The position numbers and the translations under genes are program-made. Of a stretch of DNA of 64,000 bases, positions 40,801 to 55,800 are shown one piece after another. This stretch comes from Dastarcus helophoroides. Lineage: Eukaryota; Arthropoda; Insecta; Coleoptera; Bothrideridae. Every line of letters begins with the position of its first letter. The first letter of the stretch is position 1. The notes under the pieces are model-generated. The model saw nothing but the letters and a program-made list of their open reading frames with translations, made no database searches and was not told the origin of the DNA. The DNA is taken from the NCBI GenBank assembly GCA_028583605.1, contig CM053326.1, positions 37,293,931 to 37,357,930 on the forward strand, written 5' to 3'.

Positions 40801-43800
40801 ATTGTGAGGGCTCATTACATCATATTTTCGTTTGTGGGTGCTTCTACTAAGAAAGAAACCTAACAGTTTTAAGGCTTGCAGGCGAATTAATTGACTTTCA
40901 GAAGCAAGGAGTTTAAATATGCATCTGACACCAGATTTAGCATCAAAGGCTGGCACCATCGACGAAGGATGTTCTGACATCAGAGAAATCAGCATTTGAA
41001 GAACGTCATGTAGATTTTCATCCTAAGAGAAGAAACATATAAACGTAGGTTGCTCAAGTGGAGAACTGATTGTAAATTAGAACGAACTTTAAATTGATGA
41101 GAAGGAAATGTGGCCAACTCACCTCATGCATCGTTGTTAAGTAATTCAAAATGCTTTGTAATTCATCATCTTTTACTCCATTACCGATCATGATTAGTTG
41201 TTTTAAGAAGAGTAAAATATAAGCTCTTATCGCTAAGATGTCTTTCTGAGCAGGTCGTGGGCCGTCTACAAGATAAGCATTACAAAAATGAACGACTTAA
41301 AATAAATAATCCAAACCTAATCCTTTGGGCGTAATTCCACTTTTACTCCTCGGATTAGCGACCCAGTAGTAATATTTGAGCGTATGCACAGTTTGAAGAA
41401 CCGTCGATACTCTCCTAACGTTAGAGTAAATTTGCGTATCCGAAAGAAACTCCGTGGCTAAATAGGAGTAAAGCCTGGTCTGTACGGGAGCCGGCGTGTA
41501 GATCCATAGAGCGGGATTGAAGAGAACGTGATCGAGCAGCTGCCAGGTCAGAAACGAGAAGCAAAACAACTAAATCAAGATGGATCAGACTGCTCCCCGT
41601 ACTTACCCATTCACGTTTCTATGCGTAACATTGGGTTACAAACACTTAAAGCGGTATTGGCTCAAAATAACATGATCACATGCATGGATAAGTACTGGTT
41701 TTAATACAATAAAAAGCGAATTTGCGCTTTAAAAGTCACATATAAAATATTTTGGGATATCGAACAAATGAGACAGCAGCAAGTTTTACGATGGGAACAT
41801 TTTTGGAATCTCGAGTGCTTAAATACATAAAAAGGGTGTGCTTTTATCTGAAAATGATGGGGGATATTATTATTGCGGGATAAATACGATAAAACTAATG
41901 TTCAAATGTATAAAAAACTTCGAGTTGAAGATTTTCAATTATTTTAAAATAAACAATATTTCAACCATCCAAATACAATGAAAGATGTGTTCGATAATGT
42001 GGTGAACGATAAATCTTTAGTGAAGCATTTTCCGCCATGCAAAGACGCAAAATAAACTAAAATACATATTTTTCAAAATTTACTGTAGCCGCAGACTTTG
42101 AAGCCAATCAAAGAAGGGAGCATGCTACTGTCAATACTGAAATCAATGTTTTCTTCCATTTTTCAAATAAAACTTTCAGAAAATTATTTAGTTAGTTTCA
42201 GAGTGTTTTAAAAATAGTCAATACTCACCTGTTTGAGTAATAGTTCGCTATTGGCACTTAGACATGTTACTAGATACTTGGTAAGACTCAAAAATGAACC
42301 TAAAACGTCTATGGTAAGGTGATCTCTTGATGAGCGCTGGAGCATAAAACTAATGACTAGAAATCCACGATTCTGGATCATGTGCTGCTGAACCGTTTGC
42401 GAGGTCTCCACTAGTTCGCATATGAATCCTAAGAGTTTTGAGCTGAAATAAATAGAAAAAAAACTTTGTGTATTTCTACACCACAACCAAGCTCTTTGGT
42501 GATAACTGTAAATACACAACACAAAATTACTCCGGAGGAAAGGATCCATGACCAGATCATATTAAATTATATTGAAAATAAAAGAAGAAAAAAGGAAATA
42601 AAGTTGAACTCAAAATATGCCTAGCAACTGATGATCTCTTAAAAGAGCTTAACTTTCATATAGAACAATGTAATAACTTACCATAACGTGGGATCTCTTT
42701 TAGAATCCGAAGGATTAGTAGCTTCGTAAGGCAAATCAAGTTGAGAAAACAAAGGAAACAGCACTTGAATACCTCCAATGGAATTGAGTGTGCTATGGAT
42801 GGAATGTGTTATCACCGCTTTCACGTCCTGTAATCCAAGATAAGAAAATACATGTCTCAGGTATATATCGTGCATTGTGCAAATTGGACAACTTGGCCAT
42901 CCGTTAGCAATTAACTCGAGAAGTTCGAAACTTACTTGCAACATGAGAGCATGGGGCGTGTGGACGAAGTAAGACAGATTTCCCTTAGGAGCAGACTGCA
43001 GACACAATTGGCTGTCAGTGGCAACTGGATTGTACATGAAGACAATCGCCGTGGAAAGCTTGCCGTCATATAAAACCTAAAGTTAGAAAGTGTTGCAGTT
43101 ACAATAGTTGCTACACACATATCGAACGAAAATAATAAATAAAAATTGCAAACCAAACAAAACTGTAATTCGACAACTTTTAAATTGTAAAATCATGCAC
43201 TGCTATGGGGCTATATTCAACAGAGAAACTTTTATCAGTTTTTATTACAAATATTTTCTATTCTCTCCCTAAAGAATGTCTTTAAAAAATTCATTAAATT
43301 TGACAGATATTTATCATTATTTTTAAAAGCGGTTTACTGTCTATGAATCATCTGATAATAATGTATATCTATTACATCCGAAGTAACATGCATTTGGTTC
43401 TAAGCAAATCTACTGAAACATCGACTCATAGGAATGAAAGATCTCTGGAGAAAAATAAAACACGTTCGACCTAACATGGAGGGTGTGAATTTGGTCTTAA
43501 CTGGTGCGAATTTAGGTTTATCTTAAGGTAAAGGTCGTATATTCGAATGGAAGGGATTTACAAGTCGCAGTAGGAGATTGCGCAGTCAGAGATATTACAA
43601 TTAAAAGCTATTGACAGTGATTCTCCTCTACGCTTCACATGAATAATACTTCTGGATAACCCGATTACAGAACATATGTGATAAACAATCGTCTATCAAG
43701 ATTACTAAAAAAATAGAAGGAAATACTGGCTAATCTTCAAGAAGCAGGGTTTTTACTGCTAATGCAACACACATACAGATTGGAATATTTATCAGATTCA

Positions 43801-46800
43801 GGGTCGAAAGCCAAACATCGGTTTGAATCTTATTTGGTCTATTGACATATCCAACTTGAATCCAATAAATACTTCGATTTAAGTACTTAAACCAGTGTTT
43901 CCCAAACTTTTGATAGCCGCATACTCTTTCCACAATGTTTTGTGATGTTGAGTACTCCTCGCTAAACAATTGACGAAGCTGTGTTTGCCTGTTAGTCTGA
44001 TGAACTTCTGCAATCTACACGAACTCTTTAAACCTATGCAAGCTGATTAAGTTAATTTTGTTACGTTTATCAAAATAAATAATTTTTGAGCCATTTAAAA
44101 CCGCCTGGTGCAGCGCCTACCCTCACCAAACCCTTCCCGTACCCCTAGAGATACACGTATCACACTTTGGGAAACACTGACCTACACCAAAGTAGTAAAT
44201 GTTTTTGCTTTGCTTTACTTTGAGTGGTTATGACTCAAATGAAATTTCCTAAGCTTATAGGAACACAAAAATGCCAAACGCCATGCTACAACATTAAACA
44301 AAAATAATTTTACCTGCCACAAGATAAATGTTTAATAAATTTACATGTATTTGTAGCACCACAAACACAATGTTTAAAATACCTTTTATCGTAATGAAGA
44401 ACAATAATAATTCCTTGTGCACAAAATTGAAACTAGGTGTAAACAAATAAATAAATAAAAAATAATAACAAAAATGCTTACGGAACGTGCATCTGTTGCA
44501 GTCAGAGTCAAGTTCATGCTAGTAGCGGTTTGGCTCAGTTTCACTCACCCTTTTGTGATTGTCAGGCAAGTTTAAATTACATTCATTGTCAAAACGAAAC
44601 TGACTCTAAAAATAACAATAAAATTAGTACATCATTTCAATGTTAAAAAAACACTATTATACAAGGTGTTCAGCAATACTTCAGGCCATAATTTTGGTGG
44701 AACGGACTGGTCCTTGGTTATCTTCAAAAATTGAAATACAAAACTTGTCCCCTAAAACCAAGAAAGATTAAAAACCACAACAAAGGTTGCTCTAACGCGT
44801 TTCTCTCTCTGAAGATGATAGCTTGGCTGCGTTAGAGCAACCTTTGTTGTGTTTTTAATCTTTCTTAGTTTCAGGGGACAAGATTTGTATTTCAATTTTT
44901 GAACACTTCAGGAATAATTTCTTTGAAAATAAGGGCATTTAAGTTAATTTACTTCAATATCTGTAACTTCCTAGTCAGCCAATTTTGTACTAAGTTAAAT
45001 TGAGCTTAAACACTTTATTTTTATCCAAGGAATCCATTTTCCATCATATGCTGAAACACCATAGCCCTCAACCCTTAATTAGATTAATAGACAAACCCAG
45101 AAACACGCCGCTGCGTGTGTAAAAAGGGTTATGTCAAGAGTAGATAAAATTGGAGAAAACAACATAACTCGGTTTGCACATGACCTCAGGCTTAGATTTT
45201 CGACTTTTGACTGACGAGCACAATTATATAGAGAGTTATACTCCAAATGACTTCGCTTCCTTTAAACAACGACAGTAACTTCAAAATCATATACGAAAAC
45301 AATTTGAACTCATTTTCACGAAAGTTTTACTTAACCTCTTTTACACGCGCAGGAGCGAATTAAAAGTTCGGCTGCAGATGAGTTTTGATCATAGATATTC
45401 TTCATTAAGAAATTCACAAATTACCACGGCGCTGCGATAATTGAATCTTTATACGTTAACACTTTAGAACTCATTTTGACAAAAGTTTGACTTAACTTCT
45501 TTTACACGCGCAACAGCGAATTAAAAGTCCAGCTGCAGATGAGTTTTAATCACAAAGATTTTTGATTAAGAAATTCACAAATTACCACGGCACTACGACA
45601 ATTAAATCTTTATACGTTAACACTTTAGAAGGCCAAGTCCATTTTTTAAAAATTGCGTCCTTTTATTAAAATTTAGATTTACATGTTGACATTTCTCTCT
45701 TTCAAAATATAATTTTTCTCGAAGTTTCTACTTTATTTAATCCAATGTCTTTTATCAAAATTTGGATATTTTGAAAATCCGATTCTTTTAAAAAAATTGA
45801 CTTTTAAAAATTCCGAATTTTTTTAAACATTTCGATTTCTAGAATTGACAACTTATTCTGAATATTATTTAGATTTTTTCTGGAGAATTCGACTTTATTT
45901 GAAAATTTCGATTTCTTTTCTGAAAATTTCGACTTTCCAAAAATTTCGACTTTGTACAAATTTTAATTTTTTAAATACTTCGACTTTTTAAAAATTTCCA
46001 CTTTCTAAAAATTTCGACTTTTTCGAAATTTCCACATTTCAAAATTTCCGCCTTTTCTAAATTTTGACCTTTTGTGAAAATGTCGACTTAAAAAAAAAAT
46101 TATATCTTTGTAATTCTCAGCTTAAAAAAATCGACATTTCAAAACTTGCCACCTTTTTGAAATTCCCATTTTGATCAAACATTCCACTTTTTTCTTTTTT
46201 GTGTAAAGTTTCGATTTTGAAATATACATCGACTTTTTTATTTTGATATTTTTAGAAGTGTTAGTTACCTTTTTGAAAATTTCGTCTTTACTGCTTGTAA
46301 ATGTTATTATTTTCAAAAATGTCACTTTATTCAAAATTTTGATGCTTTATTCAAAATTTCAAATTGACTTACAATTTTCAATCGTTTATCAAAATTCTAA
46401 TGTATGGACCAATAGATTTGAACATTAATTAGATTCGAAGTTTGGAAACCAAAGACCGGTTTCGATATTGTTAGATCTCGTCAGTTTAGTATATCCAACT
46501 CGAATGCTAACAAATGTTTCGACAAGTAAGTACTAAAGAAATCACAGACGTCAAGCGTGTGACTCTTAGTAATACCACCTATTGGTCCATAGAGAAACTA
46601 TGGTCGTCGCCAACAATGTCGTATGCAAGTAGAATGCAACCTACACTACAAATTCATGCAGCCCTCCAGTCGTGTATAGTGAATCATAGGAACCTGAACT
46701 ACCACCTGAAACACTGCCACCTAGCGAAGCGGTTGCTTTCTAGGAACAAATTCCCAGAAGACAAGGATTCTAATGCACAGACCAATAGGTTTGAACATTT

Positions 46801-49800
46801 ATTAGATTCGAAGTTTGGAAACCAAAGACCGGTTTCGACGTCTGTGATTTCTTTAGTACTTACTTGTCGGAACATTTGTTAGCATTCGAGTTGGATATAC
46901 CAAACTGACGAGATCTAACAAGATCGAAACCGGTCTTTGGTTTCCAAACTTTGAATCTAATTAATGTTCAAACCTATTGGTCTGTGCATTAGAATCCTTG
47001 TCTTCTGGGAACTTTCCTAGAGAGCAACCGCTTCGCCAGGTGGCAGTGTTTCAACTCTTGGTAGTTCAGCTACCTGTGATTCACTATACATGCCTAGAGG
47101 GCTGCCTGAATTTGTAGTCTAGGTTTTATCACTACTTGAAAACGTTTATTAAAATGCCGACTTTGTTTTAAATTTTAATTCGTCTTTAAAATTCCTCTTT
47201 TTCTGTAAATTTTAACTTCATTTGTAAAATTCTCTTTTTTGAAAATTTCGACTTTTTTGAACATTCTGCCATTTTTTAAAAAAACATCAGCCTTTTGAAG
47301 ATTTCCACTCTTTCAAAATTTCTTGTTAGCCAAATTTTCGCTTTTTGAAAGTTTTTTTTTAAATTTTATCCCTTGATTTGTTGATTTTTTTGTAAATCTT
47401 GATTTTTAGAGAATTGATATTTTTGAAATTTTCCATCGTTTTATAGTAAAAATTTGGATTTTCTTTAATTTCACCGTTTTAAAAATTTTAGCATTTTAAA
47501 ATATTCATTTTTCTTGAAAAGTTTCGTTTTTTTCATCTACAGATATTTTCTCTAAATTTGGACTTATTTAAAAAAGTTGATTCCTTACCAAAATGGCGAC
47601 ATTTTTTCCAAATTTTGATTTACTATAAAAATTTCGACAATGTGACTTCTTTTGAACAATTTTACTTTTTTAAAAATTTCGATTGTTTTTTCAATATTTT
47701 GTCTCCTGAAATTTTGAATACTTTCTTAGTAAATCTTATTAGAACATTTTGGCTACTTGAAAACTTGGATTTCTTTCAAGTTTCATGTTTTTTTTTAATT
47801 TCGATATTTTACAATTTCCAAATATTCACCTTTTCCAAAATTTTGACGACGTATTTGAAGGAATTCGATTCTTCCTCGAAATGCCCAACTTTTTAAAAAT
47901 TTTGATTTGTTTTGAAAATTTCGACTTTTTTTGAATATTATGACTTTTTTTAAATATTATGCCTTTTTTTTGAAAACTACAGCCTTTGAAAATTTCGAGT
48001 TATCAAAATTTTCGCTTTTTGAAAATTATTTTTTTAAAATTTTGTTCCTTGATTTGTTGAATTTTTTGTAATTATTGATTTTTAGAAAATTGATATTTTT
48101 GAAAATTTCCATCATTTTGAAAATTTGGATTTTCTTTAATTTCACCGTCTTTGGCATTTAAAATCTCCATTTTTCTTCAAAATTGTTACTTTTGTTTTCA
48201 TTTATAAATTTTTTTTGAAAAATGATCTTATTTAGAAAAAGTCGATTCCTTCCCAAATTATCGATTTTTTTTTTCAAAATTTTGATTTGCTATGAAAATT
48301 TCGACATTTTTACTTCTTTTAGAACATTCTACCTTTTTAAAAATTTCGATTTTTTTGAAATCTTTTAACTTTTCCTTTAAAATGCCAACTTTTGAAGATT
48401 TCCACTCAATCAAAATTTCGAGTTACCGGAATTTTCACTTTTTGAAAATTTCGATTGTTTTTTCCATATTTTGTCTCCCTGAAATTTTGAATTCTTTCTC
48501 GTAAATCTTCTCTTTTTGGAAAAAATCTCCTATATTTGAAAATTTTGGCTATTTGAAAACTTGAATCTCTTTTAAGTATCATGTTCTTTCTAAAATTTCG
48601 ATATTTCACAATTTCCAAATATTCACCATTTCCAAAATTTTGACGACGTATTTGGAGGAATTCGATTCTTCATCGAAATGCCCAACTTTTTAAAAAATTT
48701 GATTTGTTTTGAACATTTCGCGACATTTTGAGTTGAATTTGAATTCAACCTTTTAAAAAATTCTAATTATTCGTTAACAATGTTAAGTTATCAAAACTTT
48801 GACTTTTTGATATTTTTCAAAATCTTGATTTTTTTGTAAATTTGGACTTATTTTGAAAAATGTTGCCCTTTTTTTTAATTCGGCTCTTTTAGCTTTTTGA
48901 TTTCAACTTTATCGTACTTTACTCGTGGTTCATTAAATATGACATTTGTGACAACGTCATATTGTTACGGGCTTACCGATTCGAATTGATTATTGACACG
49001 TGAATTGAATAATACCCAGTTTATTACCAAACTAAACTCGGAACACTACAACTGAATAATGAACTCACTTATTTACTTCTAACTACTAATTAACTAATTA
49101 CACTGACTGACTCTAACTAACTGACTTGAGGGAAAGGCGACCGTCCTTATATAGTTTTGGCTCCCGGTTTCTAGACAAATTTCACGGATAGGGAGGGCTT
49201 ATCGTTTGCCGAAAAAATCTGGAATTCTTATCTGCCGTTTGCTTTGTTATCGCGGCCGCTTCCCCCTTATCAGATCTTTCTAGAAAATTTTCTTACGTAA
49301 TAAATTCTATAATTTACATTTCGTTACAATATGAATATGTAGGTTCTACACGAATTATTTATTTATTGAAAATGACACGAAAAATGTTTTATTAATCCAA
49401 ATTTGTTATATCTGTTAAAATATAAATGACTATAATGTTATATGTAATATTTTACCCATCGTTTTTATGTGAACAGTTTGGTGACCCTCAATTCCATCAA
49501 ATGACTTCGGTTTTAAGCAGAGCTGGATTCAGACTTGGTAAGTCCCTAAGCTATTTAAAATATGTATCCCTTATAAGTCCAAATATTATATGTCAATGCC
49601 AAATATGATTTTTCTTGGGGGCCCTAAGCTATAGCTTGTGTAGCTTATACGTAAATCCAGCGCTGGTTTTACTAGGTTTAGGTAACAAACTTGTTAATGA
49701 TTTTTAATTAATTTGCTATTTCAACTTCTTGTAAGCATTAGCGAACATTTTTTGTGTCAGTTTTACTTTCCCAATGAAATATTTCTTGATTGGGCCCGAA

Positions 49801-52800
49801 TAATGAATGTGACATGGTCCGGTCATTCATTCGTCACACTCGCGACGTTACCTTGTCTACAGCTTGTCAAACGTAGCTTGAGCCGGGACAGGGCAAGCTA
49901 CCTTTGACAAGCTGTAAATACTACTTTAATCAAACGAGACATTGTTTGCTTTTGATGTGGTTTTGCCTTTTGCAGTATCGATAGTACTACCTAACATAAG
50001 TTAAACTTGAAACCTCTCTGCAACCGAACTTAATCTTAGCAACGAATTTTTTTTAAAACTACAAAAATTTAACCAAGATTAGGTTCTGTAAAATCAAAAT
50101 AGGTTTTTACCTTATATCCTGGACCTAACCTATGCATAGCACATATCTGATGTGTCGTTAGGGCTTCACTAAACAAGTAAATCGCAGACATCTGTCCACA
50201 AAAAACCCTTTCTTCATCTAACTCGGGCGTAGCACCAATGTAGCATTTATCAAAAGGCTGCAAAGTAGAAAAATTAAAACAGATGAGAAGTAGAGACAAA
50301 TCTATTAACTTACGTCATTTGTGGAAACAAACCATGCCATTTCTGTACTGGAAGCTAATTGACCGTTAACAAGACATTTTATTTCACTTTTCGTCCATCT
50401 GTTGTAAATATAAACAACAGCCAACATGTACCACTAAAACAAGTTAATATTTAATCAATATATATTTGTCAGGGTGTACGAAAATATAACTGGTCTAGCT
50501 AATTAAATTGTGGAATGTATATGTACGAGGTATATTTAAAAAGTAAGATGACTATATTTTCATGAAAAAATATTCATTTATTCATCAACATTTATACTAT
50601 CCCCTTCAAAGTAATCCCCCTCAGATACAATGCACTTGTGCCAACGTTTTTTCCAATCTTCAAAGCACTTCTCATAACACTTTTTGGTATAGTCTTGAGC
50701 TCCTCTAGCGATGCAGTTTTTATTTCATCAATAGTTGGAAATCTCCGTTCTTTCATAGGTCTTTTAAGTTTTGAGAACAGGAAAAAGTCGCAGGGGGCCA
50801 AATCCGGCGAATATGATGGCTTAGGCATGATTGTTGTGTTGTTTTTGGCCAAAAAAATGCCTCACAAGCAACGATGAATGAGCAGGTGCAGTGATGCAAA
50901 AGCCTTGAATTATTTTTCCACAATTCCGGACGTTTTTTTCGTATTGCTTCTCACAAACGACGCATAACTTCAAGGTTATACTCCTTATTGACCGTACGAC
51001 CTTGACGTAAAAACTCCTGATGCACTACGTCATGGTAGTCGAAAAAAACAGTGAGCAAAACTTTGACGTTTGATCAGACTTGGCGTGCTTTTTTCGGTCT
51101 TGGCTCTCCTGGGACGATTAGGCTTTGATTTCGACACCATAACCATATACCCATGATTGGTCGCCAATTATCACCCTTTTGAGCAAATCAGGATCAATCA
51201 CTGATGTCATTCAAGACCTCCTGAGCGATGCTCATGCGACGGTTCTTCTGATCAAAATTCAGAAGTTTCGGAACAAACTTCGCTGACACACGTCTCATGC
51301 CCAAAACATCCAAAAAAATTGCATGACACAAGCCGACTGACATGCCAACATCCTCAGCAACTTCCCTTATGATAATTCGACCATTTCCAAAAACAATTTT
51401 CTTCACGGCTTCGACGATATCTTCTGTTGTTGATGTGCTGGGGCGTCCAGAGCGAAGTTCGTCGTTGGTTTCTTCTCGACCATCTTGGGAGAGTTTGTAC
51501 CACTTGTAAACATTTTTTTAACTTAGAGCAGACTCACCGTACACTACTGTCAACATTACAAGTGTTTTAGAGCACTTGATTCCATTTTTCAGACAAAATT
51601 TGTATGCGAATTTTTTGCTCCATTTTTTATAATAATAGAAAATCGCCCAGCACAACAAAATACGTCTAACCTTTTTATCTGTCAATAACAAACTAAGTAT
51701 GCTAAGTACTTGAAACCACAGAGTACTTGAAACTGTGAACATATGTTCGGGACATGTGTACCAACACAACAACAAAAAATCGATAATCGAATGTACGTTG
51801 CCCGCGAAACTTGAAGTCATCTTACTTTTTGAACAGACCTCGTATATACATCTACCTACATAAATACACTGTATTTAAATTGACAAACCCTTATAAAACG
51901 ATGAGAGAAAATATTTCATTATAACATTCAGTTACATATAAATTGGTCTACTAGTTAATTAAACGTTGAACTGTACATGTAAAATCTACAAACTCCCGTA
52001 AAAAGATCAAAGAAAAAATATTATTTTATTCCAACATTCAACTACATATGAAAAATGTACACTTCACATGTCTAATGAATAATTAAAAACTGGGGGAGTT
52101 TTTAAATAATCCCCAGGATGACAACTAATTTCGAAATTTAATTCAAAAGCGGATGCAAATGTAATCCTATTTGCCTGGATTAAATATTATAAAGCTCTAG
52201 TGTGTCATTCTCATCGACGAACTTTTCTATTTTTAAACACGACCCGTATGTCCCTTGAATTAAACAAATTAAATATGTAGTTAGTTACTTTTCACGTTCC
52301 TAGTCCTGACGATCATGAAAGTCAATTTATAATATTTTATGACACAAAAATTTCGACCTCTGGACCTCGAAATTATTTAAGCAGTTAATGAGGAATATAA
52401 AAAAATACTCACCTTTCGTGGCTGGAATTCATATTTAACACAATGCTGGAAACCTTTTCCCTTAATTTTCATAGAAGTTAAAACTAAACAATTACCAACA
52501 AAATGAGCGGTATAGCCCACACCTTTACTAGTCTTAAAACTGAAAGAAGAAAATATTTTTTGTATGTCATTATTAAATATTGGGGATTAATTACCAATAT
52601 AAATATGGCTTCTCTCGTTCTATATTAACTGAATTTATCGGATCCAAACGGAACCACGTTGTAAACGTAAAACCATTTTCGTAAGGCCATTTAGCCAATG
52701 GTGGTAAAACTATCGCCTGCAAAAAATATTATTTTGTAGTGGCGGTTGGTTTTTATTTTTACTTGAAGACTGCTATCATCGTAAAATATCTTAAATAAAG

Positions 52801-55800
52801 GGGGTGCGGCTAAATCATCTGATACACAAAAATGTTGTTATACTTCTTGTAGAACAGGGATGAGCAAGACGTGGCTCGCGGTCCACATGCGGCCCGCCTA
52901 ACATTTTTCTGCGGCACGCCTAAGCTCTACTGTTTTACGGTAAAAGTTTTGAAAAAGAAAATGTCAAACAATTTAATGAAAAAAAAAAAAAGAATATAAA
53001 TTACCACGATTCATGAAATATCTTGGACATGAACGTAAGCAGGATTTTCTTTAAGGAAGGGGGGGGGGGGCAACAACAATTCATTCTAAAAAGTCATGGG
53101 TAAAAATGGGTAAAAAGAAAACCTTCTGGCATTAGTAATGTGTATTTTTACTTAAAAATTACAGAATTGGGGATATCGCATTTTCAAATTAAAGTCAAAA
53201 TTTTGAAAAAAGGCCAATCTTAAGAAAAACCGTTTGGAGAACTTTAAGAAATGTCGAAATTTCGAAAATGTAAAAGAGACGAAATTTCCAAAAAGAAATT
53301 TTTGTAAAAACAGTTGTAATTTCCAGAGCAAGTCGAATTCAGGTAAAAAATTGCAACTTTTAAAAATAATGAATTCAGAATTTTTATTTTATTTTAATTT
53401 TGTCATATTTTTAAAATTTTTCAAGAAATCTTTCCTAATTTCCTAAAAACATTCTTCTCAGATTGTTTAGATTTTAAGAAAATAAACGATTTTTGTGAAA
53501 AATCTTTGGAAAAAATTCCATTTTAAATGGAAATGTCCAGAAACAGATAAAATTGAATTTTGAGTTAAAAGTCAAAATTTGGAGAATAACATGAATTTTA
53601 GACAAGTTGAAATTATCGGGAATAAAATTTTAAAAAAATCAGAAAAAACAAAGACTTCGAAAAAATTCAGGATTTTTGAAAATTACGTTACAAATTACAA
53701 AAAAAAATATTGAACTTTCTAGTAAACATTCCAAATTTTCGAAAGAAAGTCCAATTTTAAGAGGAAAAATAAATCATATTGAAAATAAAAACCTAACCTT
53801 TCTCAAAAACTCGCGAAATGTGCAAAATTTTAAAAAAATTCAAAATTTTCAAAGATCTAATTTTGTGAAAAGACGCAATTTTCGAATAAAAGTCTAATTC
53901 TGAGAAAGAAAAATCGCAAGATTCAAAAACATTGTTCTCAAAATTTAAAATTCATTAAAGATTTTAAATTTACAAGAAGTCTTTTTCTCGAAATCCCCAA
54001 AACTATTTTTCGCAACAACAGAAAAGCGAACATATTAGAATCATAAAACCATTTGATCTAAACTTCGAAATTCAGAAAAAGAATAAATGTTAAGAGAAAA
54101 ATCGAATATTTATTTTCTCTGGACTCTCTGGACGAGTCAGAGGAAGACAGGCTCTCTACCTTGCCTCAAAAGGCGTCAGAAAATGTCAAATATTGTGATA
54201 ACACATCGAAATTTTGACAAGCAAGTTGAAACCACCAGAAATTTGGATTAAAAAAGGGTTGAACAAAGAAATTTTTGTCTTTTTACAAAAATATACCTTT
54301 TTGTCAAAAGATCGACCAGATTTCGAAAAAAGGCAAATTTTAATAAACAAGCTGAAATTTCCAGAATCAAGAGAAGGCGAATTTTTCAGGAAAAGTCGAA
54401 TTTCGAGAAATGACGAAATTTCAGAAAAAACGAGGAACTTTTAAATTCAAAATTTTGACAGTCATGTTTGATAAAAGAAGGCAAATTTTATGAATAAATG
54501 CAAAATTTCAAAAGAAAAAGTCAAATTTTGTAAAAAAATACGAAATTTGAGAAAAAGGTAGAAATTTCGAAAAAATGTTTCAAGGAAAGGATGAATTCTG
54601 AAGAATTGGAAAGTCCTACATACAAATCTTCAGTTTGCTGCATTAACCAGGGGGTGCAAGCGCCCCAGCATTCATATTTTTCTCACATGCGGCCCGCGCA
54701 AAATTTTTAGCCTTGTAATAGGCCCGCTGTAAAAAAAAGGTTGCTCATTTCCGTTGTAGAAGATCTTTGAGCCTCTCACTTTTGAAACCAGAAGAATAAC
54801 CATAGAAATTACTGCAGACAGAATAGATCAATTATTTAAATTGCGAAGTGCCGTTAAAAGAGCTTCCCTTCTTTAGCTGACAGTGTCCGTTGTTGCAGCT
54901 GAGAGATGCGGTGAAGAAAATTTTTCCCCTTGAGCCCTTTCATCTGATTCTTTTGTGGAATATTTGACATAAAATTATAAATACTGGGCAGCTCATATGT
55001 CATGACTCAACAAATATTTAAATTATCTTCAATTAATTAGTAGAGAGCCGATTATGTGCAAAATTTTTCAGTAAAATATGCTCATATTATATGCAGATTT
55101 TTAGTAAAAGATGCTTCTAAATTAATTTTTTATTCACAATATATGCAGTACTTTAGATGGCTTATAAATTAATAAATTTTTAGGAATAGTATATTTGCAT
55201 TCCACGAAATGTCATTTGTTATTAAAAAAAACTAAGCTTAGTCTGGAAATTGTAACTTTTTCCTAAAATTTTCGGTTAAAGTTTAGGTTTTAAGTTAGAA
55301 AAATTAAAAAGATTTTTTAATAAATTTCAAGCTTAATTTTAGAAATCTTTTTTGCAAAAAACTTGGTGTCTAAACTCGAAATTTCTTATTTGTTTTGAAA
55401 TTTTAATGATAAAATCAATTTCCTTGAAAATGATCAATTATGAAACTTCGACTATTTTACTTTCGAATTTTCTAGACATTTTTATAATTTTAAATTGTTA
55501 TTGCATCTAAAAACTATGTTTTTAAATTTCAAGTTAAAACCCTGGGATTTTTAAATTAAAGAAAATTACGAAAATTATAATAAAAAATATGTATAAAAAT
55601 AACTTTTCTTTGTGACAGACCATGGTTTCCTAACCTTTTTTGAGGTCACGGATAAGTTTTCGAAAATTTCGTAAACATCACGCACCGATTTCCGTGGAAT
55701 TTCGTTCAAGAAGAGGGCAAAAATCACTTTGAAAAATTCATGCTCAAAAAAGCAAGCAGAAAAATTTCCAGCTGAATATATGCAATTTTACCTTAACTGT

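Noticed and set aside
44481..44517. Possible micro-exon ([12 protein letters not shown] then GTAAGC) between exons 8 and 9.
   Set aside because: No good acceptor at the right place, and exons 8 and 9 already join in phase to give the conserved HKRVLYDGKL.
46514..46882. 122-codon plus-strand ORF.
   Set aside because: It spans the foldback repeat and the junction between its arms; no protein family resemblance.
50592..51520. Mariner transposase as a working gene.
   Set aside because: The frame is broken between the helix-turn-helix and catalytic parts, so it is scored as a pseudogene.
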